Source: Bacteroidales bacterium UBA1189
GTDB lineage: Bacteria > Bacteroidota > Bacteroidia > Bacteroidales > Bacteroidaceae
Length of the DNA stretch: 64,000 bases
Assembly (NCBI GenBank): GCA_002309805.1
Contig: DBYJ01000061.1
Coordinates: 75,127-139,126, forward strand
Direction of reading: 5' to 3'
Every line of letters starts with the position of its first letter. Within the stretch, counting starts at the first letter, position 1. Below are positions 8,996-16,375 of the stretch, piece after piece. The position numbers and the translations under genes are program-made. The notes under the pieces were generated by a model. That model searched no databases and was not told the origin of the DNA. It was given only the letters and a program-made list of their open reading frames with translations.

Positions 8996-11287
8996 ATGCG
9001 AAAGATGAAAGCAAGATTTTTCCTCGTAGCCGTACTGACGGCAATAGTGCTGCCGTTGTCGGCGGCGGGTAAGAATAAACTGGTGGGCTACGCCAACTCA
9101 CTTCAAGGGACGGACAGCAACTTTGGCCTCAGTAACGGTAATACATACCCCACCGTGGGACAGCCGTTCGCCATGCACCTGTGGTCAGCACAGACGGGCC
9201 GCAACGGCGACGGATGGAAATACACCTATGCCGCCACTACCATTCGCGGCTTTGGTCAGACGCACCAATGCAGCCCTTGGGTGGGCGACTATGCGTGGTT
9301 CTCCTTTATGCCCGTCACCGGCAGTCTGCGTGTGGGCGAAGAGGAACGCCAGGCCACCTTCAGCCATGATAATGAGACGGCGCACCCCGACTACTATTCC
9401 GTCACCTTCGACAACGGCATGCGCACGGAGATGACTTCTACCGAGCGTTGCGGGCATCTCCGCTTCTCGTTCCCCAAGGGCGAGGATGCCTGGATAGTTA
9501 TCGATGGCTACAAGGATCACGCCGGCTGGACCATCGACCCCGCGACGCGGACAGTAAGCGGATGGGTGGACAACGTCACATGGATCAACAACCGCTCGAC
9601 GTGGCGTTGCCATATCTACATGCAGTTCGACAAACCGTTTGAGGCCTACGGCACGTGGGACAACCGCACGAATACCGTCATCGAGGGCGTGCTGAGTGAA
9701 AAGGGCTCTGGTGTGGGCGTTTGGCTGAAGTTCAAGCCTGGCACGAAGGTGCAGGTGCGCACGGCTTCGTCGTACATCAGCCCTGAGCAGGCCCGCCTGA
9801 CGTGGCAGCAGGAAGTAGGGAAGGACCGCAACTTCGACGCTACGCGTAAGCGTGCGGCAGCGGCGTGGAACCAGCTCTTCGGCCGCGTGCTCGTAGAGGG
9901 CGCCTCTGACGAGGAGATGCAGACGTTCTACAGCTGCCTATTCCGTGCCAATCTCTTCTCGCGCAAGTTCTTCGAGTATAAGGAAGATGGTTCTCCTTAT
10001 TATTATAGCCCTTACGACGGAAAGATTCACGATGGATACATGTATACCGACAACGGCCTGTGGGATACCTTCCGCTCGCAGTTCCCCCTGACGAACCTCC
10101 TTCACCCCACGCAGCAGGGACAGTATATGCAGGCGATTCTCCAGGCGCAGCAGGAGTGCGGCTGGCTGCCTGCCTGGTCGTGTCCGGGCGAGAGCGGCGG
10201 CATGCTTGGCAACCACGCTATCTCGTTGTTGGCTGATGCCTGGGCCAAAGGTATCCGTACCTTCGACCCTGCGCAGGCCTTGGAGGCCTATGCCCACGAG
10301 GCCATGAACAAAGGCCCTTGGGGAGGTGCCAACGGACGTGCCGGATGGAAGGAGTACTGGCAGTTGGGTTACGTCTCCTATCCCGAGTCGATGGGCAGCA
10401 CGTCGCAGACGCAGGAGTATGCCTACGACGACTTCTGCGCTTGGCAGCTCGCCCGCGCTACCGGCAACGCGTTCTATGAGGAGGTCTTCGGACGCGTGAT
10501 GTTCAACTATCGCAACGTCTTCGACACTAAGACCGGTTTCATGCGAGGCCGCGACATCAAAGGCCGTTGGACGGAGCCCTTCGATCCCATCGAGTGGGGT
10601 GGCCCCTATTGCGAGGGCAATGCCTGGCACTACAACTGGAGCGTCTTCCACGATGTGCAGGGACTTATCGACCTCTACGGAAGTGACGAAGCCTTCGTCC
10701 GCAAGCTCGATTCCGTCTGGACGGAACCCAACGACGTCCACGTTGGCACCTATGGTGGAATGATTCACGAGATGAAGGAGATGCAGCTGGCTGAGATGGG
10801 GCAGTACGCTCATGGTAACCAGCCCATCCAGCACATGCCCTACCTCTACTGCTACGCCGGTCAGCCTTGGAAGACGCAGAAGCACGTCCGCGATATCATG
10901 ACGCGCCTCTATGATGCGACTCCGCAGGGCTATCCGGGCGACGAGGACCAGGGCGGTATGTCGTCGTGGTTCGTGCTCAGCGCCCTCGGCCTCTATGCTG
11001 TCTGCCCGGGCACCGACCAGTATGTAATCGGCTCGCCCCTCTATCCGAAGGTCACCCTCACGCTCGAGAACGGCAACCGTTTCGTCATCGAGGCTGTCGA
11101 TAACAACGCCGATAACGTCTATATCCAGAGCGCCACGCTCAACGGCATGCCTCTTGAGAAGAACTGGATCACGTACGCCGACATCATGGCGGGCGGCATC
11201 CTGCGGCTGCAGATGGGTCCCCGTCCCAACACAACCCGCTGTACCACGAAGGCTGCCGCGCCCTTCTCCGTTTCGAACGTATTTTAA
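8996..11287 (+). CDS. GH92 family alpha-mannosidase, exported
   Basis: Predicted calcium-dependent exo-alpha-mannosidase, a family expanded in gut Bacteroidota for trimming host or yeast mannans. The first ~22 residues form a cleavable signal peptide ending LPLSAAG, without a lipobox, so a periplasmic location is likely. The N-terminal beta-sandwich (about 25-260) and the (alpha/alpha)6 domain are recognisable. The diagnostic C-terminal block is DEDQGGMSSWFVLSALGLY followed by PGTDQYVIGSP. At 763 aa it is a full-length member. The linkage specificity cannot be read from the sequence. It stands alone between two terminators; a second Met codon lies 9 nt after the chosen start. Confidence 0.93.
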   Translation: MRKMKARFFLVAVLTAIVLPLSAAGKNKLVGYANSLQGTDSNFGLSNGNTYPTVGQPFAMHLWSAQTGRNGDGWKYTYAATTIRGFGQTHQCSPWVGDYAWFSFMPVTGSLRVGEEERQATFSHDNETAHPDYYSVTFDNGMRTEMTSTERCGHLRFSFPKGEDAWIVIDGYKDHAGWTIDPATRTVSGWVDNVTWINNRSTWRCHIYMQFDKPFEAYGTWDNRTNTVIEGVLSEKGSGVGVWLKFKPGTKVQVRTASSYISPEQARLTWQQEVGKDRNFDATRKRAAAAWNQLFGRVLVEGASDEEMQTFYSCLFRANLFSRKFFEYKEDGSPYYYSPYDGKIHDGYMYTDNGLWDTFRSQFPLTNLLHPTQQGQYMQAILQAQQECGWLPAWSCPGESGGMLGNHAISLLADAWAKGIRTFDPAQALEAYAHEAMNKGPWGGANGRAGWKEYWQLGYVSYPESMGSTSQTQEYAYDDFCAWQLARATGNAFYEEVFGRVMFNYRNVFDTKTGFMRGRDIKGRWTEPFDPIEWGGPYCEGNAWHYNWSVFHDVQGLIDLYGSDEAFVRKLDSVWTEPNDVHVGTYGGMIHEMKEMQLAEMGQYAHGNQPIQHMPYLYCYAGQPWKTQKHVRDIMTRLYDATPQGYPGDEDQGGMSSWFVLSALGLYAVCPGTDQYVIGSPLYPKVTLTLENGNRFVIEAVDNNADNVYIQSATLNGMPLEKNWITYADIMAGGILRLQMGPRPNTTRCTTKAAAPFSVSNVF

Positions 11288-11308
11288 AAAGGTAAGGACA
11301 CCATAGGG

Positions 11309-11340
11309 TAGGGACGCGGATTCCGCGTCCCTATTGTATT
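11309..11340 (+). terminator. Hairpin terminator after the GH92 gene
   Basis: Perfect 11-bp stem TAGGGACGCGG/CCGCGTCCCTA with a 3-nt loop and a T-rich 3' side. Similar GGGACG or ACGCGGC hairpins recur at 14743, 59347 and 63917, suggesting a repeated hairpin family. Confidence 0.7.
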
Positions 11341-11378
11341 TCGTGGATTCATGTGAAATGACATCTCTACTAAAAAAA

Positions 11379-11604
11379 ACTTACTGATTTTTTTGTTTAT
11401 TTGCTTAAGTAGCAGTACCTTTAACGGGTTTCACCCGTTTTAGGTACGCTGCGCTTCGGAAAAATCAATAAAACTTGCAGCTTATTTGTTTCTTCTCTCA
11501 GCTTGCAGTACCTTTAATCTTTGATTATAGGTACGCTGCGCTTCAGAAAAATCAAAAAAACTTGCTGATTTATTTGTTTTTTCTCTCAGCTTGCAGTACC
11601 TTTG
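11379..11604 (+). promoter_or_regulatory. Three tandem promoter repeats before the rplM operon
   Basis: Three related units start at 11379, 11473 and 11560 (spacings 94 and 87 bp). Each has TTTG (11392, 11485, 11573), exactly 20 nt, and TACCTTTA, TACCTTTA or TACCTTTG (11416, 11509, 11597). Only the last unit has the full -7 consensus. The first two -7 boxes form one arm of hairpins closed by GTACCT...AGGTAC (11415-11447 and 11508-11534). Confidence 0.75.
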
Positions 11605-11795
11605 CAAGCCGATTATTATCTGCCTTTGAATAAAAGGCTAAGAATGAGCGTGCTAAGTGAAAATCGAGGCACTCCGCAGATGTGTATTAGCCTGCGCACT
11701 ACGGATGAAAACGCTCAGGGCAAGGGTGGACCGTGAGGCCTGCCGGAGCAAAGAACGAAGAAAAAAAGAAAGTAGTAACAAGTAAAAAGAACGAA
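11605..11795 (+). ncRNA. Structured 5' leader of rplM, possible L13 autoregulatory leader
   Basis: This ~190-nt untranslated leader contains a local hairpin GCCTTT/AAAGGC near 11622-11638 and a longer-range GAGCG/CGCTC pairing (about 11645 with 11711). Ribosomal-protein leaders that bind their own product are known upstream of L13 operons in several phyla, so autoregulation is plausible. This is inference from position and pairing; no covariation could be tested. Confidence 0.4.
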
Positions 11796-12257
11796 ATGGA
11801 CACATTAAGTTACAAGACCGTATCGGTGAACCGCGTGACTGCCACCAAGGAATGGGTGGTTGTCGATGCTACCGATCAAGTCCTCGGTCGCCTTGGCACA
11901 AAGGTTGCCAAATTGCTGCGAGGCAAGTACAAACCCAACTTCACCCCCCATGTGGATTGCGGCGACAACGTGATTATCATCAATGCCGACAAGGTGCGCC
12001 TGACCGGCAATAAGTGGAACGACCGCGTTTATCTGCGCTACTCGGGCTATCCTGGTGGCCAGTATGAATACTCGCCCGCCGAGCTGATGGCTCGTCCCCG
12101 TGGTGCTGAACGTCTGGTGAAGAAGGTCGTCAAGGGCATGCTCCCCAAGAACAAGCTGGGTGCGCGTCAGCTCGACAACCTGTTCGTGTATGAAGGTGCT
12201 GAGCATCCCCATCAGGCTCAGAACCCCAAGGCAATCGATATTAACACGCTCAAATAA
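11796..12257 (+). CDS. rplM: 50S ribosomal protein L13
   Basis: Component of the large ribosomal subunit that binds 23S rRNA. The protein begins MDTLSYKTVSVNR; an in-frame ATG at 11733 would add 21 Lys-rich residues that match nothing in L13 and lies in the structured leader, so 11796 was chosen. Conserved blocks include WVVVDATDQVLGRL and GDNVIIINADKVRLTG. The length of 153 aa is slightly longer than the E. coli protein. It heads the operon rplM-rpsI-rpsB-tsf, with rpsI 9 nt downstream. Confidence 0.97.
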   Translation: MDTLSYKTVSVNRVTATKEWVVVDATDQVLGRLGTKVAKLLRGKYKPNFTPHVDCGDNVIIINADKVRLTGNKWNDRVYLRYSGYPGGQYEYSPAELMARPRGAERLVKKVVKGMLPKNKLGARQLDNLFVYEGAEHPHQAQNPKAIDINTLK

Positions 12258-12266
12258 ACAGAAACA

Positions 12267-12653
12267 ATGGAAGTAGTAAATGCATTAGGCAGACGCAAGA
12301 GCGCTGTTGCCCGAGTATATGTAAAGGAAGGCAACGGACAGATCACCATCAACAAGCGCGACTTGGCACAGTATTTCCCCTCCACTATCCTGCAGTATGT
12401 GGTGAAGCAGCCGCTGAACAAGCTGGAGGTTGCAGAGAAGTACGATATCAACGTGAACGTCTTCGGCGGCGGTTTCACGGGCCAGAGTCAGGCCATCCGT
12501 CTGGGCATCGCCCGCGCGCTGGTGAAGATCAACCCCGACGACAAAAAGACCCTGCGTAGCGAAGGTTTCATGACCCGCGATGCACGCGAGGTTGAGCGCA
12601 AGAAGCCCGGTCGTCCCAAGGCACGCCGCAGATTCCAGTTCAGTAAACGTTAA
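12267..12653 (+). CDS. rpsI: 30S ribosomal protein S9
   Basis: Small-subunit protein whose C-terminal tail reaches the P site. It begins MEVVNALGRRKSAVARVYV and ends with the universal basic tail RRRFQFSKR, matching the KR terminus of S9. The length of 128 aa is standard. It is translated from the rplM transcript and precedes rpsB by 142 nt, a gap that may itself be structured. Confidence 0.98.
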   Translation: MEVVNALGRRKSAVARVYVKEGNGQITINKRDLAQYFPSTILQYVVKQPLNKLEVAEKYDINVNVFGGGFTGQSQAIRLGIARALVKINPDDKKTLRSEGFMTRDAREVERKKPGRPKARRRFQFSKR

Positions 12654-12697
12654 TCGGACATACAGCCGCCTGAACGGAATCCCGTGTTTAGCATCCA

Positions 12698-12736
12698 AAC
12701 CGCTGGGACTTGCCGCATAGCGATTACCCAGCCGTT
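12698..12736 (+). other. Possible hairpin in the rpsI-rpsB gap
   Basis: AACCGCTGGG at 12698-12707 can pair with CCCAGCCGTT at 12727-12736 with one mismatch. It lies 59 nt before rpsB in an unusually long gap for this operon, so it may be part of an S2 leader or a processing site. Evidence is pairing and position only. Confidence 0.3.
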
Positions 12737-12795
12737 GGTAAAACCTGTATTTTACAAAAAGGAAAGTAAACAACCCCAAAAACAAAACAACAATT

Positions 12796-13686
12796 ATGTC
12801 AAGAACAGATTTCGACACTTTATTGGAGGCTGGTTGCCACTTTGGCCACCTCAAGCGTAAATGGAACCCCGCCATGGCTCCCTACATCTTCATGGAGCGC
12901 AACGGCATCCACATCATCGACCTCCACAAGACCGTGGCTATGATCGACACGGCCGCAGAGGCTCTCAAGCAGATTGCCAAGTCGGGCAAGCGGATCCTCT
13001 TTGTTGCTACTAAGAAACAGGCTAAGGAAGTGCTCGCCGAGAAGGCCAGCGCCATCGGCATGCCCTACGTCATCGAACGTTGGCCGGGCGGTATGCTCAC
13101 CAATTTCCCTACCATCCGCAAGGCTGTGAAGAAGATGGCTACCATCGACAAGCTCACCGAGGACGGTACGTACAAGAACCTGAGCAAGCGCGAGATGCTG
13201 CAAATCACCCGTCAGCGCGAGAAATTGGAGAAAAACCTCGGCTCCATCGCCGACCTGACCCGTCTGCCCGCCGCCCTGTTCGTGGTTGACGTGCTCAAGG
13301 AGAACATCGCCGTTCACGAGGCTAACCGTCTGGGCATCCCCGTGTTCGGTATCGTCGATACCAACAGCGATCCCTCCAACATCGACTTCGTTATCCCCGC
13401 TAACGACGACGCCACCAAGTCCGTCGAGGTTATTCTCGATGCCTGCTGCGCTGCCATTGCCGAGGGCATTGAAGAACGTAAGATCGAGAAGCTCGACCAG
13501 AACGAGCCCGCTGAGGAAGAGGAAGAGACCGACGAGCGCGAAGCTCCCCGTCGTGACCGCGAGCGTCCCCGTCGCGAGCGCACCCGCCGTGCACGCATCG
13601 AGCGTCCTGCACCCGCTGAGGAACCCGCCGACGAACCTGAAGAGGAGGAAACTCCCGAGGCAGAGGCCGCTCCTGAAGCCGAGTAA
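12796..13686 (+). CDS. rpsB: 30S ribosomal protein S2 with charged C-terminal extension
   Basis: Small-subunit protein. It starts in the typical way (FDTLLEAGCHFGHLKRKWNP) and the RNA-binding core runs to about residue 232. The last ~60 residues are an extension first rich in Arg (RRDRERPRRERTRR) and then in Glu/Pro (EEPADEPEEEE), making the protein 296 aa, longer than the usual 230-260. Such charged tails are seen in other Bacteroidota S2 proteins; their function is unknown. It is followed by tsf after 38 nt, the conserved rpsB-tsf pair. Confidence 0.97.
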   Translation: MSRTDFDTLLEAGCHFGHLKRKWNPAMAPYIFMERNGIHIIDLHKTVAMIDTAAEALKQIAKSGKRILFVATKKQAKEVLAEKASAIGMPYVIERWPGGMLTNFPTIRKAVKKMATIDKLTEDGTYKNLSKREMLQITRQREKLEKNLGSIADLTRLPAALFVVDVLKENIAVHEANRLGIPVFGIVDTNSDPSNIDFVIPANDDATKSVEVILDACCAAIAEGIEERKIEKLDQNEPAEEEEETDEREAPRRDRERPRRERTRRARIERPAPAEEPADEPEEEETPEAEAAPEAE

Positions 13687-13689
13687 TCC

Positions 13690-13718
13690 ATTCCTAATTT
13701 CTAATTTCTAATTCTTAT
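13690..13718. repeat. Heptamer array TTTCTAA between rpsB and tsf
   Basis: About four 7-bp units (TTCCTAA, TTTCTAA, TTTCTAA, TTCTTAT) fill most of the gap. The same heptamer style recurs at 32350, 35100 and 37018. Confidence 0.6.
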
Positions 13719-13724
13719 TTTACA

Positions 13725-14720
13725 ATGGCTGTAAGTATAGCAGATATTCAGAAGCTCCGCAAGATGTCAGGCGCAGGTCTGGCCGACTGCAAGAAGGCCC
13801 TCGAAGAGGCTGAGAGCGATTTCGACAAAGCAATGGAAATCATCCGCAAGCGTGGTCAGGCCATCGCCGCCAAGCGTAGCGACCGCGATGCCTCCGAAGG
13901 CTGCGTCCTCGTCAAGGTCGACGGCACGTTCGGTGCCATCATCGCCCTCAAGTGCGAGACCGACTTCGTGGCTTCCAACGCCGATTTCATCAAGTTGGCT
14001 CAGGACATCCTCGATGCCGCTGTTGCTGCCCGCTGCAAGACCCTCGAAGAGGTCAACGCCCTCCCCATGGGCGACATGACCATTGCCGAGGCCGTCACCG
14101 CCCGTAGTGGTGTCACCGGTGAGAAGATGGAACTCGATGGCTACATGACCCTCGAGGCCCCCGCCCTTGCCAGCTACAACCACATGAGCAAGAACTTCCT
14201 CTGCACCCTCGTCGCTTTCAACAAGGAGATGGCCAACGAAGCTGCCGGTCACGAAGTGGCTATGCAGGTTGCCGCTATGAACCCTGTTGCCGTCGATGAG
14301 GCCTCCGTCCCCGCCGAGGTCGTAGAGCGTGAGAAGACCGTTGCCATCGAGAAGACCAAACTCGAGCAATGCCAGAAGGCTGTTGAGGCTGCCCTCAAGA
14401 AGGCCGGCTACAACCTCTACACCGCTGAGAATGAAGAGCACATCGCCGAAGGCATCGCCAAGGGTTACATCACCGAGGCACAGGCCGACGACATCCGTCG
14501 CATCAAGACCGAGGTCTTCGAGCAGAAGGCTGCCACGCTGCCCGCACAGATGGTCGAGAACATCGCCAAGGGCCGTATGGCTAAGTACTACAAGGAGAGC
14601 TGCCTCCTCAATCAGGACTACATCCAGGACACGAAGATTACCGTGGCCGACTTCCTGAAGAAAGAGGAGAAGGACCTCACCGTTACCGCCTTCCGTCGTT
14701 TCAGCCTCCGCGCTGAGTAA
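13725..14720 (+). CDS. tsf: Translation elongation factor Ts
   Basis: Nucleotide exchange factor that recharges EF-Tu with GTP. The N-terminal UBA-like domain (IQKLRKMSGAGLADCKKALEEA) and the following TDFVASN signature (CETDFVASN) are present, as is a C-terminal dimerisation part. The length of 331 aa is larger than the E. coli protein (283 aa) but ordinary for Bacteroidota. It is the last gene of the ribosomal operon, closed by the hairpin at 14743-14780. Confidence 0.97.
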   Translation: MAVSIADIQKLRKMSGAGLADCKKALEEAESDFDKAMEIIRKRGQAIAAKRSDRDASEGCVLVKVDGTFGAIIALKCETDFVASNADFIKLAQDILDAAVAARCKTLEEVNALPMGDMTIAEAVTARSGVTGEKMELDGYMTLEAPALASYNHMSKNFLCTLVAFNKEMANEAAGHEVAMQVAAMNPVAVDEASVPAEVVEREKTVAIEKTKLEQCQKAVEAALKKAGYNLYTAENEEHIAEGIAKGYITEAQADDIRRIKTEVFEQKAATLPAQMVENIAKGRMAKYYKESCLLNQDYIQDTKITVADFLKKEEKDLTVTAFRRFSLRAE

Positions 14721-14742
14721 GGCATCGCCTCATGAATTCCTT

Positions 14743-14780
14743 GTAGAGACGTCACCTCGTGTGGCGTCTCTACTTTTTTT
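14743..14780 (+). terminator. Intrinsic terminator of the ribosomal operon
   Basis: GTAGAGACGTCAC and GTGGCGTCTCTAC form a 13-bp stem with one mismatch and a 5-nt loop, followed by seven T residues. Confidence 0.88.
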
Positions 14781-14801
14781 CGTAAGCCCTGGCCAAATAA
14801 C

Positions 14802-14874
14802 ATCAAACGCTGGCAAATTTAAATCAAACGCTACGGAAATAGAATCAAACTCTGTCGGCACAACATCAAACGCC
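14802..14874. repeat. Four ATCAAACGCT boxes at exactly 21-bp spacing
   Basis: Boxes begin at 14802 (ATCAAACGCT), 14823 (ATCAAACGCT), 14844 (ATCAAACTCT) and 14865 (ATCAAACGCC). The 11 bp between boxes are not conserved, so each box faces the same side of the helix at two-turn intervals. Confidence 0.8.
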
Positions 14875-14896
14875 TACTCTTTTCTCTTTTTTTCAC

Positions 14897-14995
14897 ACGA
14901 ATAACCACGAATAACCATGAATATCCCACTAATTACCCAAAAATTTATTCATGAAAAATTCGTGTTAATTCATGGTCATTCGTGTTTCAAAAAAC
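14897..14995. repeat. Inverted repeat of CACGAATAAC/ATTCGTG units
   Basis: Three ~10-bp units (CACGAATAAC, CACGAATAAC, CATGAATATC) on the left mirror ATTCATGAAAA, ATTCGTGTTA, ATTCATGGTC and ATTCGTG on the right. The arms could form a long imperfect hairpin. Confidence 0.6.
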
Positions 14996-15159
14996 TCCCC
15001 CCTTCATTCGGCGTGCGAAGCTCCACGCCGCAATATAATTTGCATAATTCGCTACATTCGCCGACAAAAGAACATTACACGTTGATTTATTATTAAAACG
15101 GCGAATTATCCGAATTGAACGAATTATCTTTTTTTCGTGGTTTTTTATCAAAAACCCCC

Positions 15160-15466
15160 AACACTTACCTTTTTCGTCCTAACCCGCTATGAAAAAGCGT
15201 ATTAACTATGGTAAGTGTTGTTCAAACACCTACCTAACACTTACCTAACACTTACCATTATACTTACCCCAAGAGCAAATAAGGTAACTGAATCTATAGG
15301 AAATAGTTAGGATGTGGAAAAAGTTAGGAAGAAGATAGGAAAAGAGAGGCAGAAGACTGTTAGGAGTCAGGTAAGTGTGTGGTAAGTGTTTGGTAAGTGT
15401 TCAACAAACACTTACCACTCCTAAGGCGCTCTATGATAATTCGTTGTGCGGAAAATGGTAAGTGTT
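15160..15466. repeat. Array of GGTAAGTGTT boxes, both orientations, 11-bp phased
   Basis: Plus-oriented boxes lie at 15210, 15370, 15381, 15392 and 15457. Minus-oriented boxes (AACACTTACC) lie at 15160, 15225 (one mismatch), 15236, 15247, about 15259 (degenerate) and 15407. Within each tandem cluster the spacing is exactly 11 bp (15225/15236/15247 and 15370/15381/15392). Between the clusters, TTAGGA or ATAGGA motifs also occur with some 11-bp steps (15296/15307, 15324/15335). Confidence 0.8.
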
Positions 15467-15547
15467 GGCATTTTTTTCGAAAAAACTATAAAAATGCGGA
15501 TAGGATAAGATTTCTGCGACTCTCACGAGTGGCAGGAATCTCGTATG

Positions 15548-15575
15548 CATCCCCCAAAAGTAAGCTTATAAAAAA
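15548..15575. repeat. 27-bp motif shared with 26646-26672
   Basis: The motif around CCCCAAAAGTAAGCTT matches the intergenic stretch at 26646-26672 at 24 of 27 positions. Its nature is unknown. Confidence 0.5.
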
Positions 15576-15635
15576 TAGGGATGCACTTTTTGACATCGTC
15601 ATTAAATCCGCCTGAACGGGTAATGTCAGCCGAGA

Positions 15636-16271
15636 TTAAAACATATAAGCTACGCCAGCATATACCATATAACGATGATTACTGTAATTTTCTCCCTTGG
15701 GAGCTATAATGCGATTTAGAAGTCCATAATTTTTGCCCATGTTCAATCGGATTTTGTCAAAGAATTCAAGCGCTAATCCTCCTCCCCACAAGATGTCATA
15801 TCGTCTATATTTGTAGCCCATATTATTATATCCTTCTTTATATAAATCGCTTTTTATATGTATTGTTGAATAAGTGTAACGATTTGAGGTTAGCCCGTAG
15901 CTGAAAGTCGTTCCTGTATACAGGAGTAATGCAAATTTAGATGAGAAACTAAAACGATAATTGAAGTTAACGGGTATGCCAATATATTGTTCTTCAAGAG
16001 CCTCTCTGAAACTCCCACCGGTAGGACTAGGTTGATACCAGCCATATACACAATACCCTTTCGTGTAATAAAGGCCTGGGGCAACTCCCCAATGTTTATT
16101 AATCTGATAATTGTAGTCTCCACCTAAATAGTATCCTTCATCTCCGAGTCCGCCTTTATTGGGCGTAGCATATCCTCCACCTAAACTTAACTGTGCTGAT
16201 GCAGTACTACTCATTAGTAGAATGGCAGAAATGATTGTTGCAATCTTTTTCATTGTCTTACGTTTTTTCAT
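15636..16271 (-). CDS. Exported outer-membrane beta-barrel protein, unknown role
   Basis: About 211 aa. The N-terminus (MKKRKTMKKIATIISAILLMSSTASA) is a clear signal peptide; the start at 16271 or 16253 is preferred to the longer open frame because it lies just after a promoter. The mature part is rich in alternating aromatic and Gly residues and ends in an aromatic strand (YMVYAGVAYMF), as in small OmpW/porin-type 8-stranded barrels. The family could not be named. It is monocistronic and transcribed toward the repeat region. Confidence 0.7.
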   Translation of the reverse strand: MKKRKTMKKIATIISAILLMSSTASAQLSLGGGYATPNKGGLGDEGYYLGGDYNYQINKHWGVAPGLYYTKGYCVYGWYQPSPTGGSFREALEEQYIGIPVNFNYRFSFSSKFALLLYTGTTFSYGLTSNRYTYSTIHIKSDLYKEGYNNMGYKYRRYDILWGGGLALEFFDKIRLNMGKNYGLLNRIIAPKGENYSNHRYMVYAGVAYMF

Positions 16272-16290
16272 TGTTACTATTTTTCCGCTG

Positions 16291-16322
16291 CAAAGGTCGG
16301 GAATGGGGCGAAAACATGCAAA
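16291..16322 (-). promoter_or_regulatory. Promoter of the beta-barrel gene
   Basis: On the minus strand, TTTG (16322-16319), 20 nt, GACCTTTG (16298-16291) match the phylum consensus except the first base of the -7 box. Confidence 0.6.
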
Positions 16323-16375
16323 TTTTTTGCGTCCCAAAAACGTCCCATTTTTATTGGGGCGAAAGAAGTGGCTGA

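Larger units (their letters stand above)
14721..15635. other. 915-bp gene-free region packed with short repeats
   Basis: No convincing gene is present. In order it holds the operon terminator, a 21-bp phased array (14802-14874), an inverted repeat of CACGAAT-type units (14897-14995), CGAATTAT-type inverted repeats (15035-15128), and an array of GGTAAGTGTT boxes in both orientations with 11-bp phasing (15160-15466). A short open frame at 15397-15615 overlaps the array and looks incidental. No transposase remnant or DnaA-box cluster was seen. Confidence 0.6.

Noticed and set aside
11733..11795. N-terminal extension of L13
   Set aside because: The 21 extra residues are Lys-rich leader sequence absent from the family; the leader appears to be RNA structure.
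15397..15615. 72-residue protein gene
   Set aside because: It overlaps the repeat boxes, has no ribosome site or family resemblance, and its composition looks incidental.
14721..15635. Replication origin (oriC)
   Set aside because: The boxes are GGTAAGTGTT, not TTATCCACA. Only one 8/9 match to a DnaA box was seen, and dnaA is not near. GC skew could not be computed.
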